From: DASZCR01 sp035942915
GTDB lineage: Bacteria > Acidobacteriota > Blastocatellia > Pyrinomonadales > Pyrinomonadaceae
Direction of reading: 5' to 3'
DNA length: 10,467 nucleotides
Assembly (NCBI GenBank): GCA_035942915.1
Contig: DASZCR010000042.1
Location: 1 to 10,467 of the forward strand
The position numbers were made by a program, and so were the translations under genes. Positions 1-4,541 of the stretch are shown piece by piece. Position 1 is the first letter of the stretch. Each line of letters starts with the position of its first letter. The notes beneath the pieces are model-generated. The model saw nothing but the letters and a program-made list of their open reading frames with translations. It had not been told where the DNA came from and searched no databases.

Positions 1-2
1 AA

Positions 3-839
3 GTGCGCGACGGGCTGCCTGTGCCCGTCGGAGAGGAAGCCGTCAAGTTTTGGATCGAGGTTCTGAGCGCGGATAAGAGCGCAGTTCTGAGACCGATGCC
101 GGTGATAACCGGCATGACGATGCCTCTCTTATTTAAGATCATCGCCGGCGCAGCCGCCGGCACGTATTCGGGAGGGAAGTACGGAGACCTGGTGACGCTC
201 TACCCGACGCAGGACGTGTACACCGAGTCTCTGCAGCGCATCGAGGCATCGGGGCCGTCCGCCGAAGCGAAACTCACGGCCGCCCAGCAATATCTGCTCG
301 GAGGCGGCGGCGCGACTTCGCATGTCGGTTACGCAGACTTCGGTTTGGTGCGCGCGGACGCGGTCGTGCGCTCTGGGATGCCGCTGGCGGAGATCGAGTA
401 TCTGGTTCGCGTCAAGGGCGACGACGGCGTCTCCTCTGGCAACGTGCTGGAGCTTTACCACCGGGGGACGCTCGTCTACTCGGAGGCGTGGGACACGTAC
501 AACGCGACCGCCAACGGCAAGCGATATCGCTACACGCTCTCAGGTAGCGAAGTGCGCGTGACCAGAGACTGGCAGAACTCGTCGAGCCGGCCGCTCTGGG
601 TTTTCGAGCAGCAGGCACCTTACCCGCTGAAGATTTACTCGCGTGTGAAGGACGCAGCTTACGTCGAGGAGGCCACCATCGGCGGGCTGTCGCAGCCGCA
701 GACGGTCTACTCGGCCGCGCAGATCCGAGAGGATTTCAACCTCGCGCCGGGCGACCCCTTGCCCGCATCCATTAACTTCCGCATTTATCAGGAAAGCTCG
801 GTCGTCGGACGCGGGCGCGAGTTGGAGGTCACGTTATGA
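3..839 (+). CDS. Phage tail-tip / host-specificity-like protein, C-terminal part (5' end probably outside window)
   Basis: The 278-residue reading frame opens at a GTG on the third base, with no room to see a ribosome site, so this is probably the C-terminal piece of a longer protein. The last ~45 residues (about 235-274: YSAAQIREDF, then an INFRIYQESSVVGRGRELEV stretch) resemble the closing fibronectin-like domain of phage tail-tip attachment proteins and gene-transfer-agent hub proteins. There a 'YT/SAAxQxxDF ... VRVxQxSxxVGRG' pattern closes the chain; I recall this from the family and did not search. Residues 10-35 (VKFWIEVLSADKSAVLR) look like another such beta module, and the middle (about 110-228) is beta-rich and might be lectin-like. 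The stop overlaps the next start by 4 bp (ATGA), so the two genes are translationally coupled. A non-phage secreted beta protein remains possible. Confidence 0.55.
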   Translation: MRDGLPVPVGEEAVKFWIEVLSADKSAVLRPMPVITGMTMPLLFKIIAGAAAGTYSGGKYGDLVTLYPTQDVYTESLQRIEASGPSAEAKLTAAQQYLLGGGGATSHVGYADFGLVRADAVVRSGMPLAEIEYLVRVKGDDGVSSGNVLELYHRGTLVYSEAWDTYNATANGKRYRYTLSGSEVRVTRDWQNSSSRPLWVFEQQAPYPLKIYSRVKDAAYVEEATIGGLSQPQTVYSAAQIREDFNLAPGDPLPASINFRIYQESSVVGRGRELEVTL

Positions 840-1813
840 GTGAAACAGAGAGGTTGGCGCTATCTTATTTCGCCGACAATGAGCAGTTCGTCGCGCGCAA
901 GCTCAACGAGCAACTCGCCAAGATTGACGCCGGTGTTGCCATCGCCCCGGAAGTCAACGCGCTCATGCACGAGGTCTCGCGCGAGACTTCCGGAGCGCCG
1001 GGCGCTGGCGCGACCATCATGCGATACCTCGTCACGCGCCACTTCTATTTCCTGGTGAACCTGAGCGGGAGCCTCGCCAAGGCCGTCACCGGCTCGACCG
1101 GCACGGCCACCTTCAGCTTACGCAAGAACGGGACGCAGTTCGCCACGATGGTCTTCACCTCGTCGAACACGGCCGTCTTCACGATGGCGTCGCCAACAAG
1201 CTTCGTGCCCGGAGACGAGATCACAATCGTCGCGCCCAACCCGGCCGACGCCACGCTCGCTTCGCTCTACTTTAGCCTGCACGCGCGGCTCCCATTGCGT
1301 GTGACGGAGTCGGTCGTCTGGACCTCTCTCGTCAACGCTTCGGCCTATGGTTCGACGCTCACGAAGACGAGCGGGGCTTCCGCCTTCGACGCCGGCGCAG
1401 CTTCGACGCGAGCCATCCAGTACGGCGACAGCTCTGCGAAATTCGTCATCCCTTCGGGAAGCATTGCGCTGCACGGCGTCTTCGGACTGAGCAAAGGGAA
1501 TCCGGGTATTACTCCTGCAGAGATAGATTTCGGTTTCGCTCCGTTCAGTGGCAATATAAACATCAATGAGAGTGGAGCAACGCCGGGCGGCAGTCCGTCG
1601 TCGGCGATTCAAGCAAACGACGAGTACGAGGTCGCCGTTGAGGGCACGCAGGTCAAATACTACCGGACGCGTGCGGGCGTGCGGACGCTGCTGTGGACGA
1701 GCACTGTGACGTTGACCTCGTCGAACTATCCGCTCTTGTTCGACACGGCGATGTACAGCCCCGGCATTCAGATTCAGAGCGCCGTCATCTCGGGCGTTCT
1801 CGCAGAGGCATAA
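836..1813 (+). CDS. Phage tail-fibre-like protein with lectin-like C-terminal domain
   Basis: 325 residues, starting at an ATG that overlaps the upstream stop, with GGAGG seven bases before it. Residues 1-60 are helical and charged and could be a tail-attachment segment. Residues 70-152 (FYFLVNLSGSL, GTATFSLRKNG, PGDEITIVAPNPADATLASLYFSL) match a module common in phage tail-fibre proteins, where a 'TFSIKKNG ... GD.LTIVAP..PDATLADI' pattern recurs. Residues 158-322 (SVVWTSLVNASAYGSTLTKT, FGLSKG, YEVAVEGTQVKYYR, YPLLFDTAMYSPG) resemble a concanavalin-like jelly-roll domain found in bacterial surface proteins. The likely role is binding of a cell-surface polysaccharide by a virion or tail-like particle. 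There is no signal peptide, which fits a particle protein rather than a Sec-secreted lectin. The assignment is from recalled family patterns. Confidence 0.6.
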   Translation: MSETERLALSYFADNEQFVARKLNEQLAKIDAGVAIAPEVNALMHEVSRETSGAPGAGATIMRYLVTRHFYFLVNLSGSLAKAVTGSTGTATFSLRKNGTQFATMVFTSSNTAVFTMASPTSFVPGDEITIVAPNPADATLASLYFSLHARLPLRVTESVVWTSLVNASAYGSTLTKTSGASAFDAGAASTRAIQYGDSSAKFVIPSGSIALHGVFGLSKGNPGITPAEIDFGFAPFSGNININESGATPGGSPSSAIQANDEYEVAVEGTQVKYYRTRAGVRTLLWTSTVTLTSSNYPLLFDTAMYSPGIQIQSAVISGVLAEA

Positions 1814-1866
1814 AGTATCGAGTTCCTGCCGGTCGGAGCGGCAAGCTACCGCGAAGGTCGGAAAGG

Positions 1867-1907
1867 AATGAAGGGGAGGTCGGCGCCGACCTCCCCTTCA
1901 TTTATTT
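1867..1907. terminator. Perfect 36-bp palindromic intrinsic terminator, probably bidirectional
   Basis: Positions 1867-1902 are a perfect palindrome centred between 1884 and 1885 (left arm AATGAAGGGGAGGTCGGC). On the + strand it is followed by TTTATTTT. It lies 53 bp after the tail-fibre stop and 10 bp after the stop of the convergent small secreted peptide gene, so it can end both transcripts. Confidence 0.9.
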
Positions 1908-1912
1908 TGGGA

Positions 1913-2125
1913 TTAACGGGGGTTGCAGATGTGGCGTGCGACATTCCCTTCTTGAACCCAGTAACAAACCTTACGTTGTGTGGTCGTGACTGGTTGAGAC
2001 TTCGTTATCTTCAGAGGTTCAATGGTCGCGCGCGTAGGGTGTCGGATGTGGCCGCTTGTGGCTGTATCGGCATCGGCAAAGTGAGTAGAGAGCAGTAACA
2101 AAAGAATGGTGACGACGTGCAGCAT
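1913..2125 (-). CDS. Small secreted two-cysteine peptide, 70 residues
   Basis: I do not recognise an exact family. The chosen start is the ATG at 2125, because GGGAG sits a few bases upstream on that strand and the protein then begins with a classical signal peptide: MLHVVTILLLLLSTHFADA, a strong hydrophobic core with likely cleavage after ADA. A longer frame to 2182 would bury the signal. The mature part is about 50 residues, rich in Thr and basic residues, and ends with KVCYWVQEGNVARHICNPR. Two cysteines separated by eleven residues around a glycine recall small exported bacterial peptides ending in C-x(n)-G-x(n)-R-x-C, which could form one disulfide in the periplasm. The stop is 10 bp from the shared palindromic terminator. 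A consensus promoter about 300 bases upstream (2433-2460) could serve it through a structured leader. The gene could be spurious, but the start site, signal peptide and terminator agree. Confidence 0.55.
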   Translation of the reverse strand: MLHVVTILLLLLSTHFADADTATSGHIRHPTRATIEPLKITKSQPVTTTQRKVCYWVQEGNVARHICNPR

Positions 2126-2247
2126 GAATGTCTCCCGACTTTGCTCGACGACGTAAAAAGTTGACGGTGAGTTGGCGTCCACTTTTGACGTATATCGAGC
2201 GGGATTGAGCGTTATTGGGCGATGTCAGGAGAAGAACAGATAGTGAG

Positions 2248-2342
2248 TTTTTAGCCGCGTATTTCAGGTTTACAGCTAAAAATGGCTGTGCCGGCTCAGA
2301 GGGAGCGCTTGTGGGGGGCACAAGCGGCGTCTGAGCCGGCAC
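2248..2342 (-). repeat. Cluster of overlapping inverted repeats (hairpins A, B, C)
   Basis: Hairpin A pairs TTTTTAGC (2248-2255) with GCTAAAAA (2275-2282). Hairpin B pairs ACAGC (2272-2276) with GCTGT (2285-2289). Hairpin C pairs GTGCCGGCTCAG (2288-2299) with CTGAGCCGGCAC (2331-2342), all 12 bp perfect, and holds an inner 8-bp stem CGCTTGTG (2306-2313) with CACAAGCG (2319-2326) around a G5 loop. A and B share bases 2275-2276, and B and C share 2288-2289, so neighbouring stems exclude each other. Read on the - strand, hairpin C is followed five bases later by TTTTT, so it could be an intrinsic terminator. Confidence 0.75.
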
Positions 2343-2426
2343 TGGCGGGCACTGTCAAGTTTCGTCGTCTTCGGACGGCTGTCTTGCGACTCGGCCAACT
2401 TTTGGGTGTCAACCCCGTCCTCAACG
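2278..2426 (-). ncRNA. Candidate small RNA (about 150 nt) or structured 5' leader, unclassified
   Basis: This is inferred from signals, not from a known RNA family. A - strand promoter with two perfect consensus hexamers ends at 2433, which predicts a start near 2426. The transcript has no start codon with a ribosome site. It contains GGACGG pairing with CCGTCC further on, several short hairpins including GTC-GCAA-GAC with a GNRA-type loop, and then the long hairpin C (2288-2342) followed by T5 around 2282-2278. A strong promoter, structured non-coding body and terminator-like end together look like a stable small RNA. The alternative is a ~300-nt attenuated leader of the small secreted peptide gene at 2125. 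I did not see the conserved motifs of SRP RNA, tmRNA or RNase P RNA; a 6S-like RNA cannot be judged by eye. Confidence 0.45.
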
Positions 2427-2432
2427 CCGGGG

Positions 2433-2460
2433 ATTATACACCGAGTTCGCAAAGTGTCAA
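2433..2460 (-). promoter_or_regulatory. Perfect-consensus sigma-70-type promoter, - strand
   Basis: On the - strand TTGACA (2460-2455) and TATAAT (2438-2433) are both exact consensus, with a 16-bp spacer. An A6 run on that strand (2470-2465) sits just upstream of the -35 box, like an UP element. Such strength is typical of stable-RNA genes. Confidence 0.75.
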
Positions 2461-2509
2461 TCACTTTTTTGTGACCAATTAGACAAAAAACCGGGCGACC
2501 CCCCGTCGG

Positions 2510-2538
2510 TTGACACAGCTTCAATGTCTTCTTATACT
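2510..2538 (+). promoter_or_regulatory. Promoter of tRNA-Phe
   Basis: TTGACA (2510-2515), a 17-bp spacer, then TATACT (2533-2538). The -10 box ends 24 bp before the first base of the tRNA, leaving a short 5' leader for RNase P to remove. It is divergent from the - strand promoter at 2433-2460, with the two -35 boxes 49 bp apart. Confidence 0.85.
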
Positions 2539-2562
2539 TGCGTGCCTTCAGAGCAGAAACAA

Positions 2563-2635
2563 GGCCAGGTAGCTCAGTTGGTAGAGCACCTGACTGAAAA
2601 TCAGGGTGTCGGCGGTTCGATTCCGTCCCTGGCCA
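2563..2635 (+). tRNA. tRNA-Phe (GAA)
   Basis: The full cloverleaf is readable. The acceptor stem GGCCAGG (2563-2569) pairs with CCTGGCC (2628-2634). The D stem is GCTC/GAGC. The anticodon stem CCTGA/TCAGG holds loop CTGAAAA, so the anticodon is GAA (2596-2598). The variable loop is GTGTC. The T stem GGCGG/CCGTC holds loop TTCGATT. The discriminator base is A (2635). CCA is not encoded (TCA follows), so the tail must be added by CCA-transferase. It has its own promoter and terminator, so it looks like a single-gene transcription unit. Confidence 0.97.
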
Positions 2636-2639
2636 TCAA

Positions 2640-2665
2640 TTGAATCAGACAGTTGAATCAGATAG
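2640..2665 (+). repeat. Tandem 13-bp duplication just after the tRNA
   Basis: TTGAATCAGACAG (2640-2652) is followed directly by TTGAATCAGATAG (2653-2665), 12 of 13 bases identical. It fills the gap between the tRNA 3' end and its terminator. Confidence 0.8.
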
Positions 2666-2667
2666 TT

Positions 2668-2695
2668 ACGGGCGGCCGATGGGCTGCCCGTTTTT
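2668..2695 (+). terminator. Intrinsic terminator of tRNA-Phe
   Basis: The stem ACGGGCGGCC (2668-2677) pairs with GGCTGCCCGT (2682-2691) through one G-T pair, around a four-base loop, and runs into TTTTT (2691-2695). It ends only 28 bp before the GTG start of the acetyltransferase gene. Confidence 0.88.
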
Positions 2696-2723
2696 AGTTT
2701 GTGTCGGGGAAGGGAGTGAGGCG

Positions 2724-3158
2724 GTGAATTTCAGGGAGGCGAGGGTAGAGGATATTGAGGCGTTGTCTGAGGTGCGGTTGTCGGTGAGGGAGAACGTCCT
2801 GGCCGATGCTCGCAAGGTGACGCGAGAGATGTATGTGGCATATCTCGGCGAGTCGGGTAAGGGGTGGTTGTGTGAGGTAGAGAGAGAGGTGGTGGGATTC
2901 TGCATCGCGTCTCTGAGGGATGCGTCAATCTGGGCTTTGTTCGTGAGGCCGTCGGATGAGGGAAGGGGCATCGGCGGAAGACTCTTGCGGCTGGCGACCG
3001 ATTGGTTGTTTGAGATGGGCGCGGAGAGTATTGTTCTGAGCACTGAGGCGAACACGCGTGCGGATAGATTTTACGAGCAGCAGGGGTGGCAGCGTGGTCA
3101 GTTGAAGGCTGACGGGGAGGTCTGCTACCGGCTCGATAAAGCGGGTCGCAGTGGTTGA
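2724..3158 (+). CDS. GNAT-family N-acetyltransferase, 144 residues
   Basis: Transfers an acetyl group from acetyl-CoA to an amine; the substrate is unknown. I chose the GTG at 2724 because AGGGAG lies seven bases upstream and the protein then begins with the usual GNAT opening, a beta strand followed by xxxDIEALSEVR. Frame extension upstream would run through the tRNA terminator. The acetyl-CoA-binding motif A is clear: ALFVRPSDEGRGIGGRLL (about residues 71-88), with R81, G82, G84 and G85 as the pyrophosphate loop, followed by an alpha helix and motif B (ESIVLSTEANTRADRFYEQQGW). The length is normal for a single-domain GNAT. The 28 bp between the tRNA terminator and the start leave little room for a separate promoter, so expression may depend on read-through. 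The codons are strikingly G-rich compared with the right end of the window. Confidence 0.9.
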   Translation: MNFREARVEDIEALSEVRLSVRENVLADARKVTREMYVAYLGESGKGWLCEVEREVVGFCIASLRDASIWALFVRPSDEGRGIGGRLLRLATDWLFEMGAESIVLSTEANTRADRFYEQQGWQRGQLKADGEVCYRLDKAGRSG

Positions 3159-3222
3159 CAACTGTGTGGACGGTCTGCGGGAGTTTGTCTTCGAGCGTGA
3201 GCGGCGTTAGCATCGGCGAGCT

Positions 3223-3603
3223 ATGAGAAGAAAGAGACCGACGGATTGCATGGAGGCGGATAGTGAGAGGCTGCTCTCGGAGGCGCAGTCGGCTGATGAG
3301 AGCGTGCGTGGCGAGGCCGTCCGTTCGCTGTGTCCATGTCATGCCGGGTGGACTGCGTTCGAGCAGCATGTCGGCGTCGTGTTGAAGGCTCTGGGTGACA
3401 GCAGCCGCGTGGTGCGCGCGCACGCGCTCCATGTCTTCATGGATGCCGCGCGGATGCAGGTGACGGAGGAGTTTGAGTATCAACTTCAGGAGGCGGAGGA
3501 GTTGGTGCGCCGCAAGCGTGCGTCGCGCTTCCGCCCTGAGGAGGGTGTGTTAGAGGCGAGACACAGGGAGGAACTGAGAAGGCGCAGGGGGAGGCGGCGT
3601 TGA
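3223..3603 (+). CDS. HEAT-like repeat protein with LCPCH motif, 126 residues
   Basis: Function unknown. Residues 10-79 form two helical pairs of HEAT character: SADESVRGEAVRSL and LGDSSRVVRAHALHVFMDAA, with the typical D-x-x-V-R-x-x-A pattern. Between them is LCPCH (C37, C39, H40). With C9 these could bind a metal, although no zinc motif is proven. I recall similar short proteins in Acidobacteriota with the same LCPCH motif, which argues for a real gene. The C-terminus (80-126) is highly charged and ends in an arginine-rich run, suggesting contact with nucleic acid or an acidic partner. The start at ATG 3223 has only a weak GGCGAG ahead; ATG at codon 10 (3250) is an alternative. The next gene follows after four bases, so they form an operon. 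Confidence 0.7.
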   Translation: MRRKRPTDCMEADSERLLSEAQSADESVRGEAVRSLCPCHAGWTAFEQHVGVVLKALGDSSRVVRAHALHVFMDAARMQVTEEFEYQLQEAEELVRRKRASRFRPEEGVLEARHREELRRRRGRRR

Positions 3604-3607
3604 GGCG

Positions 3608-3883
3608 ATGTCGGGTCGGGCGAGACGCGTGCTGGTTTACACGGCCGGGCTGTTGATTGCGCCGATGCCGGTGATGCCTTTCGTCCCCGGCACGCGTGAG
3701 TTCGCGTGGTCGGTGATAGCTTGCGGCGTGATTTTGTCGGCGGCGAGCTTCTACGTGGCGAGGGGCGAGATGTCCAGACCGCACGACCTGCTGGGCTATA
3801 AGTTGATGGCATCGTCGCTGATGACACTCGTGTTTGGTCTCTCGATGGTGTTGGGCGCAATCGTGTACCTGAGCCGCGCGTGA
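3608..3883 (+). CDS. Small membrane protein with three transmembrane segments, 91 residues
   Basis: I recognise no family. Three hydrophobic segments are visible at about residues 8-25, 33-51 and 66-88. A short basic N-terminus (SGRARR) suggests the N-terminus is cytoplasmic, and the loop 52-62 (ARGEMSRPHD) is charged. The ATG lies four bases after the stop of the HEAT-like gene, with GAGG overlapping that junction, so translation is probably coupled. The small size, lack of catalytic motifs and position between a helical-repeat protein and another membrane protein fit an accessory subunit of an uncharacterised membrane assembly. That role is inference. Confidence 0.65.
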   Translation: MSGRARRVLVYTAGLLIAPMPVMPFVPGTREFAWSVIACGVILSAASFYVARGEMSRPHDLLGYKLMASSLMTLVFGLSMVLGAIVYLSRA

Positions 3884-3912
3884 GTGAAGAGCGTGGATGA
3901 AAGACGGTATTT

Positions 3913-4455
3913 ATGGGCGAAATCAGCAAATGGCTGATGCACGACGACCAGAAGGAACTGTTTGAAATCCTCTTCGCGGTTACTTTGAATCTGGTCTTCG
4001 TCGCGCTCATCGCGTTGCTGCTCTGGCCTCTGGGCAACGCCTTGCTGGCGCTGCGCCTGTCGAAGGGCTACATCGTCCTGTGGCTTGTGATGCTCATGTT
4101 GGCCGGGTCGGTCTATCGAGTGCAGGAGTATTTCCGCGTTGACATGTACGAGCACGCCAACGCGTTTCTGTTCTCGAATCTGGCGGTGAGTTGCTTGTTG
4201 CAGACGGGCTGGACGGCTTTCACGGCGCAGACCGTGCAGGTCTTCACGGCCGGGGCGAGCATCTGGATGATGTCTGTCCTCTACTTCATAGGGTTTCTTT
4301 CCTGTCTCGTCGCGTACTACGTCGTTGCTTCGTTCTATCAGGGTTCCTTCTACAGACTGACGAGTCTGCCCATCAACGTTCTCTCTTACATCGTGTTCTG
4401 CGTGTGGCCTATGGCCGGACGCGTGCTGTACGGATGGTTCTTCGAGATGTTCTGA
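3913..4455 (+). CDS. Polytopic membrane protein of unknown function, 180 residues
   Basis: Not recognised. About five hydrophobic segments are visible (residues about 17-47, 53-68, 84-105, 113-141 and 151-176), separated by short loops. The cytoplasmic-looking N-terminus (MGEISKWLMHDDQKE) is amphipathic. Aromatic residues are abundant near segment ends (YYVVASFYQGSFYRL, YGWFFEMF at the C-terminus). No transporter or enzyme motif was found. It begins 29 bp after the previous gene and ends 15 bp before a strong terminator, so it is likely the last gene of the cluster starting at 3223 or 2724. The ribosome site is weak (AAGACGG), so the exact start is less certain than the frame. Confidence 0.7.
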   Translation: MGEISKWLMHDDQKELFEILFAVTLNLVFVALIALLLWPLGNALLALRLSKGYIVLWLVMLMLAGSVYRVQEYFRVDMYEHANAFLFSNLAVSCLLQTGWTAFTAQTVQVFTAGASIWMMSVLYFIGFLSCLVAYYVVASFYQGSFYRLTSLPINVLSYIVFCVWPMAGRVLYGWFFEMF

Positions 4456-4470
4456 GAGACGCGCCAAGAT

Positions 4471-4519
4471 AAAAACAGAGACGGGCAGCCCTGTGTTGCG
4501 ACTGCCCGTCTCTGTTTTT
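4471..4519. terminator. Bidirectional intrinsic terminator between convergent genes
   Basis: Perfect 18-bp inverted repeat: AAAAACAGAGACGGGCAG (4471-4488) with its complement (4502-4519) around a 13-base loop. The arms end in A5 and T5, so each strand reads a GC-rich stem followed by a T run. It sits 15 bp after the membrane-protein stop and 22 bp after the stop of the convergent ATP-grasp gene. Confidence 0.93.
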
Positions 4520-4541
4520 GTGTGTGTCCGGGAAAGAGCGT

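Larger units (their letters stand above)
2126..2562. other. Intergenic stretch with no convincing protein gene; structured and promoter-rich
   Basis: No frame here has both a plausible ribosome site and protein-like composition. The stretch is visibly AT-richer than its flanks. It contains, from left to right, the leader of the small peptide gene, a cluster of inverted repeats (2248-2342), a - strand consensus promoter (2433-2460), T6 and A6 tracts (2465-2470 and 2485-2490), and the + strand tRNA promoter (2510-2538). Confidence 0.7.

Noticed and set aside
2563..2635. tRNA-Phe as the attachment site of the phage-like genes on the left
   Set aside because: Phages that integrate into a tRNA 3' end leave the intact tRNA with the element on its 3' side. 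Here the tail genes lie on the 5' side, the tRNA has its own promoter, and no repeated tRNA fragment or integrase is visible.
3155..3189. TTGACA at 3155-3160 as a promoter of the HEAT-like gene
   Set aside because: No -10-like hexamer lies at 15-19 bp; the sequence there is CGGGAG. The match is probably chance.
2731..3483. A 250-residue open frame on the - strand
   Set aside because: Stops are missing only because the + strand is G-rich here. The GNAT motif A on the + strand decides the coding strand.
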